From Isoetes taiwanensis (Eukaryota; Streptophyta; Lycopodiopsida; Isoetales; Isoetaceae), in the NCBI GenBank assembly GCA_021234155.1, contig JAJEKV010000308.1, positions 62,001 through 126,000 of the forward strand: DNA of 64,000 nt. Reading direction: 5' to 3'. The notes beneath the pieces are model-generated. The model ran no database searches, had not been told where the DNA came from, and saw only the letters and a program-made list of their open reading frames with translations. The translations under genes were made by a program, and so were the position numbers. This document shows, piece after piece, positions 54,519-64,000 of the stretch (within the stretch, counting starts at the first letter, position 1; every line of letters begins with the position of its first letter).

Positions 54519-56020
54519 TCAACATAGAAGGAATTCCCCCACAGAGGAGTAATCCTCCGCATTAGGATAGAAAGGGCCGGAATCCTCAAGAATTGGAAGA
54601 TCGGATAGGACCCAATTCTCCTGATCCAGTTTATCCCAAGGGTCAGATTGATCTGGAATTTTTTGATCTAACAGACCCCACAATTGATCAGAAATTTCTG
54701 TTTCCTGATCTATTGAAATGGTTTCTGACAAAAGAGATGAGAGCTCGAGATAATTTTCGTCATGCTTCTGGTACAAGTCTTCCAGAAAATCTAGTGAGCT
54801 AGAAGGATCTGTCTCGGCCCTGTCTTGAATATCCAAATCCGCAGCGCTTTTGCTTTTGATCTGATCAGAAAGGCCGTTCAAAGCTGCATTATCCACAGTA
54901 AGCATTTCTGTATCCTCAGGAATAAGCATCTCTGCATCATCAAGAATAAGAACTTCTGAACCATCTGAATCATCAAGAATAAGGACTTCTGAATCGTCAG
55001 GAATGTCTTCGACATGATCTGGGCTATCGACCGAATAAATTTGTGGACGATCTGGGCAATCAAAATTCCCCGCCGGAACAAAATTATGCTTCTGATGGGT
55101 CTGGACACAGCTGATAGAGCTAGAAACAGGGGAATCAGAGTCGGAACTTAAGCTACAAGATGAAGCAGAGCTATATTTGTTCCTAGCAATGGTGTTATTT
55201 TCCGGCATTTTATCAAGAACCCAACAATCAGAATCAGATTTAGAAAGGGTTTCTTTTGCTTGGGCAGATGAAAAGGACGATCCTGTGCTCTGCGTGTCAA
55301 AATCATCACAAATTTCGCTGTTACCCATATGCTTGTTACTGTTTGTTTCGTGCACTTTTTCTGAGGTTTGTGCCAGAGCAGCCTGCTTTGAGGAAGATCT
55401 TCTTTTCGTTTTTTTCACCCGGATTTGATCCTCAGGAATTGGCTTGTGGGTCTTCGGATCTATGCCCCGGCTCTCTAATTTCTTGCTCAAATGCGTGTTC
55501 CAGTAATTTTTTATCTCGTTATCAGTCCGGCCTGGGATTCTGGCTGCAATTAAAGACCATCTGCAAAAATATTGCACAAAAACGGAGCTCAGATTCTGCA
55601 ATTTGAAGCTGTATTTACGATTTAAAGAGCAAAATTCTGCTGATCAGAACAGAAGATGGTGTTATATATACCTGTTGCCCAGCAATTTATGCAGCATGAT
55701 AATAAGATCTTCTTCATCGTCGGAAATATTTCCTCGCTTCACATTAGGACGTAGATAATTTACCCATCTAAGACGGCAGCTCTTTCCACATCGAAGAAGC
55801 CCTGCATTAAGAACATTGATAATCGATTAAATTTTTGCAAGAAACGAACAATTCTGATCAAAATCTTCAACACAGAACGTTTTCTACCTGCAGATTTGGG
55901 CAGAGACCGCCAGCAACCTTCACCATTTGCTTCGATGTGCTTGGCAAGAAGCAAATCCTCTTCGGGGGTCCAGGGGCCTTTGTTCAATCCAATTTTCGGG
56001 CAACAGGGCGATCGACCCAT
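54519..56020 (-). CDS. R2R3-MYB transcription factor, 3 exons, 434 residues
   Basis: Nuclear DNA-binding regulator. Exons: 56,020-55,888 (133 bp), 55,801-55,672 (130 bp) and 55,560-54,519; all introns are GT-AG, and the first two sizes are the classic R2R3-MYB pattern. It starts [21 protein letters not shown]2 is residues 14-63 with Trp 17, 37 and 57; R3 is residues 66-116 with Ile70 in place of the first Trp and Trp 89 and 108 ([19 protein letters not shown]). The bHLH-contact motif DLx2[RK]x3Lx6Lx3R is incomplete: Met80 replaces the Arg/Lys. After R3 comes [13 protein letters not shown], common to several subgroups. The C-terminal half is Ser- and acid-rich with a repeated SEVLILDD (about residues 275-310), a plausible activation region. 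The frame is intact with no lesion. Subgroup and target pathway are not resolved. Confidence 0.93.
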
Positions 56021-56600
56021 AAGGGAAAAACAGAGATTGGCGAGATGGGGAATTCTTTTCTGAGCAGAAAGATTGCTGGGAAGGGCCGGAATGACTGCCG
56101 GAACTGCGCAGGAGGGTGTTCTTGGCGTTCTTGGGTTTAGATTGAAGAAAAAGCGATGGAAAAAAAGGGGCGGGGACTCTTCTTTTGCACTACAAAAGAA
56201 AATCTGGGACCCAGGATGCACCCAAATGATGAATCCGAGCAAAATCGCTTGCACAATCCGCGTCGAGACACAGAGACCGGGCTAGAGCAAAGCAAGCATC
56301 AGCAGTAGCTCAGCAATCAGAAGCATCCACCAAGACACAGAAAGCGTTTGTTAAATCCGGCTCGTTTGTGGCAGTGCCGCACTAATCAAAGACCCAGAAA
56401 TTTCAAATCCTTCCGGGCGAATCTTAGCTTAGAAATGGACCATCCCACAGCAAAACCTCACCCGATTTTTTTTTATATTTGACCTAACTCCACCTCCATA
56501 GCCACCGGAACATTTTGCTGCTTTTCTGTTTCACACTTTCAAAGCCTTATTTGCTACAGTGGTACAAGCACGTCGTGAGCTACGTGGCTGCTTAGAATAT
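56021..56600 (-). promoter_or_regulatory. Upstream region of the MYB gene
   Basis: On the minus strand an AAATATAAAA TATA-like element lies at 56,480-56,471, about 450 bp before the ATG, which would imply a long leader. ACGT cores occur further up near 56,570-56,605 (CACGTCGTGAGCTACGTGG). No insertion interrupts the stretch between the TATA-like site and the ATG. Confidence 0.35.
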
Positions 56601-56798
56601 TACGTGCGGGTGTAAATGGGGCGGCCCTTAGTTAGTACAGTTCTTATACTTCTTTGTATTTAATTGTTGCCCTTATTGCTACAGTATTCGCACATCTGAT
56701 TGTATAATCACTTGAATTAAACGTGAACACTTACCTCTCCATTCCCATGTGGGTTTTTTTTTTGGGATTCTCTTTCCTGTCTTCGTGGACGTTAATAT

Positions 56799-56845
56799 TG
56801 TATTTATCTATCTATCTATCTGTCTGTCTGTCTGTCTGTCTGTCC
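56799..56845. repeat. (TATC)n(TGTC)n compound microsatellite, possible LINE-B-type tail
   Basis: It is preceded by TCGTGGACGTTAATATTGTA, which resembles the end of LINE 3' UTRs in this window (GGGACAATAATG then TATC repeats; GTGGACGATAAAA in family A). Confidence 0.6.
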
Positions 56846-56949
56846 GTAAATTCACTCTTTGAGTTGTACACAAATTGCCCCCAAACTTGCCTGCTTTCTA
56901 ACCTATCACATAACCTCGTCGGATCTTCTCTGTGTGGTTCTCCTTGATC

Positions 56950-57075
56950 GCATACCCTTTGGCACTCTCTTGTTTATACACTAGTGCCTCTGGGCTTGTC
57001 TGTATCTGTCTATACCATTTGGCACTCTCTTGTTTATACACTAGTGCCTCTGGGCTTCTCTGGATCTGTCTGCTT
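56950..57075. repeat. ~61-bp tandem duplication
   Basis: TTTGGCACTCTCTTGTTTAT, ACACTAGTGCCTCTGGGCTT and TCTG.ATCTGTCT are present twice, nearly identical. Confidence 0.9.
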
Positions 57076-57079
57076 GCAC

Positions 57080-58700
57080 CAAGTTGCATTCTCCCACATT
57101 TCCTTTCTCATGCTTCCCTCCCCTGGCCCTCCCCAACACCAACCCATCTCCCCTCCATCCCTTCTGCCACCTCTGCACCTGCAAAGCTTGTATACTGTGG
57201 AGAACTTCTATTCGAACTCTTACTTACACCTCTGGACCCCGATCTCAACTCTCAATCACCCCGTGCCCAAACTTACATCCAACATAATGCTTAATTTTCT
57301 TCCTTTTTTATTTGCAAACCTTCTAAAGTCAACATTGTAACGTTTCTAAATGAGGACATCATACATTTTAAAACATATGCATTTTTTTTAACTTCCTCCT
57401 CTATTCATTCACTCATTCTATTCAAACATAATCGCTAAAAATTATCTCTTCGTGCATATGCATTTCTCTCAAATGGACCCTAGTCCCGTCGTTGAGTTTG
57501 GGCTTAATGCCTTTGTTCATTGTGTCGTCGATGGCCCTTGGTGGTCTCCAAGAACCGTAAAAAATTTTATTTATGTATCTATTATCTATCTCACCAATTT
57601 CAAAACCATTATAATTGCATCACTACTTTGCATAATCTATAACTAAGCATATCTGCTAGCGCCATTACCTTGCCTAATATCCTATAATCTATGCATCTAA
57701 TAATATTTGTATTAATACTATATTATATTACTATTAATCTTATTATTATGATGATGATGACGATATAGAAGTCTGTGCATGGGTCTGTTTCTTACCTACA
57801 TTATTTGGACTACGAAATATTTTTTTCCTTAAAATCCTCATGTGCAAGACTTTTTTCCATGATACTATCTTTGCAATTGGCAAATATGTCTGTCAAGGGA
57901 TATACCATTCACATACGTTTTGGACTATATACTAATAAAATGTACTAGAATTTAGTGGACTAGCCAATCATAGGAGATGAGAAGGCAACATGCAACAACA
58001 ATACTTGGCAACACAAACAACACCATATCATTAAGAAAGTCGATAGCTATAACATGCCCATCTTACCTAGCTCAAGGACTAGGTACACCTCCTTGCAAGG
58101 ATATACTTTAAGTTTGGATTTCCAAATATTCAACCGACATTTTTACCTAGCACTTGTTCAATTCATGATCATGAGATTATCTATCTATCTTCAGCATAAA
58201 ATGGGTCCTTAAATCATAGAATGTAAAATGGCTTGGGTAAAGTTATATAAACTATTCCTAGTCTTTGATTTTATATATGCCATCTACCTCTAGGTATCTA
58301 AAAAATATACAAATTTGGCTAAAGTTTTAAAAGAAACGTATCCAAATCATTACAACTTTAGCCTTGTATTGTGAAGTTGTAAATTACAAGGGTGTCCAAA
58401 CAAATTTTGATATCTTACAAGAGTGTCGAGGTATTTTAATATCTTACTTATATGATGATATCATGTTCTAAAAATTCTCATTATGTTTTTTTACTATAGG
58501 GAATGCATGGCATTGTCAAAGGTGCATTACGTACTCCACATTAAATTGTGACAATCTCCATTGCCAGATACTATCATTTATACTTCTTGTCATTCATTTA
58601 AGTCTTATGACAAGCTGAACTTCTTGTAGAGGTGGTACGTATTCCAAAACATTGTATCGCACAGTTTGTTATTTCTAGTACTGAACATTGTTCAATATTG
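57080..58700. other. No gene recognised
   Basis: A C/T-rich stretch (57,080-57,300) opens several frames without motifs. CTTGGTGGTCTCCAAGAACC, GTAAAAAATT and a TATC-rich end near 57,590 may be another worn LINE 3' end. The rest is AT-rich. Confidence 0.35.
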
Positions 58701-58729
58701 CTGAGTCAATTTTTTTTTTCCCCTCTTAA

Positions 58730-59611
58730 AAGAAAAGGGACCTCCAAAACCAAAAAGCTAGAAACCATGAACATCAATCACAACATGGAAGATGGATCGT
58801 CGGAATGAATTTGGTGCTGCCATCTGGCAGTCCCTACACTCCGAAATGGAATTGGGGGCTATGATTCCACCCATCTAGTGAAAACTGCGGTAATCGATAA
58901 GAAAAGCTGAATCAACAGCTTCCCATTTTCCATATTGTTGGGGGATTGGTCTCTCTCCCCTCCCCCGGGGATAGTGGTCTCGCTCCCAACTACTGCCGGT
59001 ATTGAGGCTCCCCTTGTCCACTGCCAAAGGAGGTCCCGATTTCCTTCCCCCATGCATCATCAAATTTTACACTTTTAGTGGGTTCTTTACGCAATCCCCT
59101 CCTCTAATGTGAGAATTTGTTTAATATCCTTCCTGCCCTTTGCATTATATGTCTAAATTTAGACCATGAGACCCATGTACCATTCTCCCATAGATGTCGT
59201 AAGTTCAAAATCCCATGACCTCTCCATTTCTTACATATGCGAGGATGGACTAATGCCAAAGGGAGACCATCTTTTTCCCACACACCAGTGTTCCAAAATA
59301 TATTTATTCTCCCAGCCTCTTTACCTCATTCCATGCATAAAAAATTCTTCTCATCACTGGAGTTAGGAGCCACTTTAAAGTTGAAGATGATGGTCCTAGG
59401 GATAAATGGTCCTGTGCAGGCAACGAGACATATAGTGTAGCTCGGATCTATCGAGCTTTCTGTGATGACTCCCCTCTTAAAGCAGAAGCTAGGCCACATG
59501 TGGATGAGACAGTGGCTAAGCTTTTCTTAGCAAATTTATGGAAAATATTATGCTCTAGGAGTATACAATTCTTTAGATGGATAGCTCTTCAAGGTGGTCT
59601 CAACACCAAAG
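58730..59611 (+). pseudogene. Probable LINE ORF2 3' fragment (family C-like)
   Basis: Near the end, LFLANLWKILCSRSIQFFRW and IALQGGLNT (59,521-59,608) resemble the zf-RVT region of L1-type plant LINEs (W......K..FFLW.....L.T). The upstream reading is degenerate. It ends where a LINE-A 3' end is inserted. Confidence 0.4.
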
Positions 59612-59765
59612 AATAGAATAGAATAGAATAGTTTTTTTAACATCCACGGAGACCAATAGGTCATGGGACCCATACAATGGGCTAGTACAATCATTACTAC
59701 TAGGATTAAAAAACCCCTGCCTCGAAAGGTTTTCAAGGGAAAAACCTTTGCAGTAATGATGATAC
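59612..59765 (-). mobile_element. LINE-A 3'-end insertion
   Basis: On the minus strand: GGTTTTTCCCTTGAAAACCT, a hairpin partner AGGGGTTTTTTAATCC, AGTAATGAT, GGGTCCCATGACCTATTGGT, CTCCGTGGATGTTAAAAAA and a (TTCTA)n tail at the left edge. It is a 5'-truncated copy of about 154 bp. Confidence 0.85.
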
Positions 59766-59769
59766 TAGA

Positions 59770-60640
59770 CAAGCGGAGATAATGACTACTGAGAGCTCAG
59801 TAATTGCTGACGTTTATCTAGAACCTCAAGTATGTATAATGCCAAGTCATGCACAGATGGTTCTTAGAGATATCTTTACTAAAGACTAGTGCCCACTTGG
59901 ATGCCGGGCGAGTGAATATTTTTCACATATCCTTTTTTGTCCTAAGATTACTGAGTTCTAGTATTAGGTATGTTCTGTCCTAGGATTAGTTATACACCAA
60001 CTTGGGTGGCCTAGTATTATACTGATCTCAGACACATGCTCCATTGCTGCTTCTTTAGCCAGTGTGATCCTTTAGATTATTTTGGTACATCACTGTGATG
60101 TGGCTCTTTTTTTTGGGGGGGGGGGGGGGGGGGAGGGAGGACAAAGCATCTCTATTGACAAGCTAAAGAATTACTTTAACATGGAAGTGGTTTTAATGGT
60201 TTTGTCCCACCATAGGAAGATGGGGTGAGCTCCATAAGGGACTAGACAGAATTGGCAATATTGAAGGGTTTTATAGTTACTTTAAATGCCACTAGATAAG
60301 TTCTAAGGACCTATCCTCACAGGTAGAGAAAACAATCTGAATGATTGGGTATATATTGTTTTCCTACCATCCTGCTAATGTGGAAATATGAGTCTTTAAA
60401 GTACAAATAGTATTGATGCATAGGGATCTATAACAATGGCTATAATTCTTTCTATCTGTCCATTGTGGGGACTCTTTGTACTTTATATCATTATTAATAA
60501 GAAAGTAAGTCTTACCCTATTAAAAAAATAATAATAATAAAAAAAATTGAGGGAGAATTTTAAACATAGCAATGTGTCGCAAAAGTGGTGCTTCATTGCA
60601 TTGATACCACATGAGATTTTCTTTCTAAGGTATATGGTTT
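59770..60640. other. No gene recognised; long poly(G) run at about 60,112
   Basis: A T9 run is followed by about 22 consecutive G and then GGGAGG (60,103-60,140). There is an AT-rich (AAT)n-like run near 60,525-60,545. The remainder has no recognisable coding sequence. Confidence 0.4.
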
Positions 60641-60659
60641 GCAACTAGAGGGTTGCAAG

Positions 60660-60850
60660 TATAACTCTATAATTTTAGCAGGAGCATTAGTCAGATTCTC
60701 GGCAGCTGTCAGGTTGTATCACTTGGAGAATATCCTTCCTTTCCAATCAATAAGGTAATACAATTATCAACAAAGAAACTTAGAGTTCAACTCCGAACTT
60801 TGAACTCCTCATGATCGTCAAATTCCACTGATGGAAGCGGCAGAGGAACT
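60660..60850 (-). pseudogene. Gypsy chromodomain remnant
   Basis: The minus-strand readings EFDDHEEFKV, then (Y)LIDWKG and AAENLTNAPAKIIE in another frame match the ends of a chromodomain (VE.ILD...YLVKWKGY..TWEP.ENL.NA). Such domains target integration to chromatin marks. It is decayed and split between frames. Confidence 0.5.
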
Positions 60851-60865
60851 CGGTCTGGGAAGGAA

Positions 60866-61516
60866 TTAGATGTGTGGCTCCAATAGTGAAACATAGAATA
60901 CTTGATGGAGATGAACAGCTTGAGGGAGCTCGAGCCGGAATGTCATATTGCTGATCTGAGTCGTGATCATGGTAAGGACCAAAGAGACGATAGTCAGGCT
61001 TGTTGCAGGGATATGAGATAGGGAGGTTCCCACGCAGACGTCAGACAAGGTCACCAACATAAAATATAAGAGCTTCCTGACGATGTAAATCAACATAATA
61101 CCGATAGTGGTTTTATGCTTGGAGACGATGGTACTGAAGATCTAATTGAAGAGCATGGAGTTTCTCGAGCCCAGATGCAACATTAGGATTGATAGAATCA
61201 TATGTAGCGGCACTAAGAGACCAACAACAATGCTGATCAGGGTTTAGAAAGAACGGAATCTGACCATTAGAAGCATGTACTGAGTTATTAATGCAAACTC
61301 AGTTAACAGAGGTCAATTGACCCAATCATCCTGCTAGTAATCAATAAAGCACCTCAAATATTGCACTAGAGTTTGATTAATGCACTCTGCTTTCCCATTA
61401 CTTTCTGGATGATGACCAGAAGTCAACGAGCAGTCAACATGTGATAGCTCCAAAAGTCGCTTCCAAATGTTTGTGACGAAATGAGGTCCACGATCACTTA
61501 CAATAGTGTCCAACAA
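60866..61516 (-). pseudogene. Gypsy integrase (core end and C-terminus)
   Basis: LDTIVSDRGPHFVTNIWKRL (second catalytic Asp), LTSGHHPESNGKAECINQTL (the Glu of D-D-35-E in KAECINQ) and VQYLRCFIDY at 61,516-61,334; then FYVGDLV and the C-terminal FRLELPQAVHLHQVFYVSLL near 60,945-60,880, equal to the conserved 'L.LP....IHPVFHVSLL.P'. The part before the second Asp (61,500-61,770) is readable but broken by stops. Confidence 0.8.
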
Positions 61517-61769
61517 TACGAAGTTTTAACTACTTCATGAAGAAGGAGATCAGTTGTTCCCTCGTAGACAAAGCACCATCTAGAACATACAAAAGCCCAC
61601 TGCAGAACAAAGTCCATCTCAAGTCTCAAAACGATCATACTCCAACTACATTTGCCAAGAAGATGATGTTGAATCAAGATGTAAAAATACATCTTGAGCC
61701 AATAGATCCGACGATAAAGATGCCCGAACAGACTCCAACAAAGATGTATCATGAGGTCTTTCAAATAAA

Positions 61770-62432
61770 GTGATTGCTAATCAAATATATAATCACCCGG
61801 CTTAGGCTCAGGGTAGGAAAGTCGAAACAAGGCATCAAGCTTCTCTTGGAGAGGTTTGGAACGATACTTGATCACGAAAGTAATGTGGAAGAGTACTTGA
61901 TCAGTATGCCACTAGGCCTGGTGATAGTTGAACATTCGAGTAGACTGAAAATATTTCAGATTTTGATGATCAGTAGAGACTGCAACCTTATAAGGGGATC
62001 CTTCCATGAAACATCTCCATGCCTTGAAAGAATCAACTATTGCCTTAATAGATCCTTGTCATAAATCAAACAGTTGATTTCTGCAGCCTGGAACTTTTGA
62101 GAGTGATAAGTGATTGGATGCAGTTCATGGTCATTCCCCTTTTGTGAGCAAGAACAAAATGCTGCCAAGAGCAAAATCAGAAACACTACTTCGACAACAT
62201 ATGGACGCGAAGGATCTGTGTGGGCAAGAACTGGTGTTGTGGTAAGAGCATAATTCAGGATAATGAAAGCAATTTCTGCATTCATGCTCCATTCAAATGG
62301 CATATCCTTTGCCATGAGGCGTGTCAAAGGAATGGCAATCTTCAAATAATTCTGAACAGAACGCTGATAGAAGTTAGCAAATCTAAGAAAATACTGAACA
62401 TCTAGAATGGAAGAAGATATCTGCCACTCCAA
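61770..62432 (-). pseudogene. Gypsy RNase H and RT-RNase H connection
   Basis: The open part 62,432-62,037 reads DVQYFLRFANFYQRSVQNYL, IAIPLTRLMAKDMPFEWSMN, ALTTTPVLAHTDPSRPYVVE and YDKDLLR, the typical connection and first RNase H half. It continues as FKAWRCFMEGSPYKVAVSTD, HQNLKYFQSTRMFNYHQA and later LDALFRLSYPEP, with stops. The first catalytic Asp context (TDPS...E) is altered. Confidence 0.8.
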
Positions 62433-63130
62433 AATAGTGCCGGCCTTTACGAAAGAGACTCCGTGACGAATGATGCAGTAACCAAGAAAACTCTACAGTA
62501 TCTTGATCGAACTGACAATTCTCAAGTTTGGCATACCCATGCTCACCAAGCTTCTCAAGAACATGTCAAAGATGCCTCTGATCTTCTTCAACAGTCTCAA
62601 AATGAATAAGAATATCATCTAAATAGATGATAACAAAAATGTCCAACAACTCTCGGAAGACATCGTTGGCCATATGTTGAAATATTGTTGGAGCATTGAT
62701 GAGTCCAAATGGAATGACTGCATATTTGAAGTGACCATATGACTACGAATCTTCCACTCATCACTCTCATGGATTCGAATAAGATTGTAGCATATGAAAA
62801 TTAGTCTTTGTGATCAGAGGAAGCAGATATCAATTTGGTGCTGTGATTTTATTGTGGCCACAATATCAACAACCAGGCACAGAGAGTCATCCTTTTTTTT
62901 GACAAAGAATATCAGTGCTTCAACAAGGGACTGGCAATGTCGAATAAAGCCAGTAGCTATATTCTTCTCAATTTAATCCTGCGACACCTCCAACTTAGCT
63001 GGAGATAGGCCATATATAGGACTATATGGTGGCATCGTCTCGGGCTGCAGTCAAAAGGACAATCATACGGATGATGCTTTGGAAGCTTATTAGACTTGAA
63101 CTTGTCAGAAAGGTAAAAAATGTCACCATA
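62433..63130 (-). pseudogene. Gypsy reverse transcriptase
   Basis: MPPYSPIYGLSPAKLEVSQD, then IEKNIATGFIRHCQSLVEAL, FFVKKKDDSLCLVVDI, YNLIRIHESDEWKI, and VIIYLDDILIHFETVEEDQR (YLDD catalytic motif intact at about 62,625), then GYAKLENCQFDQDTVEFLGY. The motifs are in correct order, but they are in at least three frames with several stops. Confidence 0.8.
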
Positions 63131-63419
63131 TTTGGCTGGAAGCATCGGAGCAAACTTCACCTGTGCGAGAATAGTCAATGGATGGATCTGAGTCACAAAT
63201 ATTGAACTGGGATTTTTCCTACTATTTTCTTAAGCATGCTTAAAAGAAAAAGCAAGCATTTTCACTACTAGGGATGACGGGGGGATGACGTGCTTAAAAG
63301 AAGAAACAAGCATTTTCACTACTATTCAGTTGCGTCGATGCTTCCAACCTCCTAATCTCCGACTCCAATGTATTCAGATAAGAAATTCCTTATTGACTTT
63401 ATTTGATGGAAGAAATCCT

Positions 63420-63990
63420 TTATTACATTAGGAAGGAGTCTGAAAGAGACTCCAACTACTCGAACCAGCCCCTGGAGTTTGCTGATAGATGTGGGGACTT
63501 AACAGGACATCCATAAGAAATATGACCAGCTCTTCTACAGTAGAGGCAAAGATTAACCTCCCTCTGACGTTGTTTCTCGACAGCGGACATGGGTCCTCGA
63601 ACTGCATGATTGATCTGCATGGGCACTGGATTATTTAATTTAGAGGAGTCGACAGAGCAGAGGTGCTTTTGGAAAAAAAAAGTCTAATGGCATATTTTCT
63701 ATCTGCACTCAAAGGGATGATTATCACATCGAACTGTAAATTCAATGTCTTCTTCTAGAGTCTTGAGGTCCTCTATAGATAACAATATCCTTGACATCCT
63801 CACATCCTCGCAAAGTCCTCTTTAAAAACAAGTACAGTAGCAATATCATCCCAGGTAGTATCAATTCCAATATGACAAATTCAAATGCATAAACTGAAGC
63901 TAGATGAGAGCCTTGCCTGAGATTGTTGAGGTTTGTGACTGATGTGCGCTGACGATCTGTGTCCCCAAAGCATGTTTTGAGCCCCACAAT
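63420..63990 (-). pseudogene. Gypsy gag with CCHC zinc knuckle
   Basis: TDRQRTSVTNLNNLRQGSHL, ASVYAFEF (capsid end; 'L.Q..SV..Y...F' pattern) near 63,955-63,880, frame-shifted downstream, and at about 63,555-63,514 the knuckle CLYCRRAGHISYGC (C-x2-C-x4-H-x4-C, intact). The N-terminal capsid lies beyond the window. Confidence 0.7.
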
Positions 63991-64000
63991 GAAAGAAGTA

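Larger units (their letters stand above)
60640..64000 (-). mobile_element. Ty3/gypsy chromovirus, decayed, running off the right edge
   Basis: Minus-strand domain order from the right edge: gag, CCHC knuckle, protease region (not clearly seen), RT, RNase H, integrase, chromodomain. RT-RNaseH-INT order defines Ty3/gypsy, and a chromodomain-like end (about 60,840-60,660) places it among chromoviruses. Frameshifts and stops occur throughout. Neither LTR was found; the 5' LTR would lie beyond 64,000. Confidence 0.8.

Noticed and set aside
55177-55606. Plus-strand ORFs across the MYB third exon
   Set aside because: They are antisense shadows of the MYB coding sequence, which has canonical exons and domains on the minus strand.

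Overview
This window is plant nuclear DNA, from a large, repeat-rich genome. The evidence is an R2R3-MYB transcription-factor gene with the canonical 133/130-bp first two exons, remnants of a plant cysteine synthase and a pectin methylesterase, and Ty1/copia, Ty3/gypsy (chromovirus), non-LTR (LINE), hAT-like and SINE-like elements of plant type. I cannot name the species. The high density of old, nested elements and decayed gene copies would fit a fern, other seed-free vascular plant or gymnosperm, but that is inference.

Layout. 0-3.4 kb: a 3' end of a small-LTR copia element (158-bp LTR), a pectinesterase last-exon fragment whose 3' end is tandemly duplicated (228-bp unit), and a ~262-bp tandem repeat. 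3.85-10.6 kb: a decayed cysteine synthase (O-acetylserine(thiol)lyase) copy with several frameshifts, split in an intron by a ~5.3-kb LINE (family A, 4.46-9.77 kb). 10.6-16.4 kb: mostly anonymous, with microsatellites and GATGATGTGGCAT-type repeats. 16.4-22.5 kb: a large inverted repeat with ~1.6-kb arms. Its right arm carries a 2,570-bp family-A LINE insertion, while the left arm preserves the uninterrupted site. Both arms carry a decayed leucine-rich-repeat-like coding fragment. 22.57-23.25 kb: a 19/38-bp minisatellite. 24.6-25.3 kb: a second copy of the small-LTR copia end. 28.3-30.8 kb: a pyrimidine-rich stretch. 32.0-37.6 kb: a nearly complete copia element on the minus strand, with two ~563-bp LTRs, PBS, gag, protease, integrase, RT and RNase H. 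It lies inside an older LINE-A copy, and a 296-bp SINE-like retroposon sits in its 3' LTR. 40.9-43.3 kb: a broken hAT/DUF4371-type transposase, itself hit by a LINE-A 3'-end insertion. 43.8-45.6 kb: a 5'-truncated LINE (family B) with an intact RT core. 46.3-48.8 kb: an unrecognised multi-exon candidate. 52.6-53.4 kb: a second copy of a dispersed repeat seen at 31.2-31.8 kb. 54.5-56.0 kb: the R2R3-MYB gene, the only clearly intact host gene. 60.6-64.0 kb: a decayed Ty3/gypsy chromovirus on the minus strand, running off the window.

The genes do not form a pathway. The MYB gene is the one plausible working gene. Everything else recognised is a mobile element or a decayed gene copy. Nested insertions give a relative history: LINE-A was inserted before copia-1, copia-1 before the SINE; the inverted duplication came before its LINE-A insertion; the hAT element before its LINE-A 3'-end insertion. 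Coordinates of exon and repeat edges were read by eye and may be off by a few bases where marked approximate.
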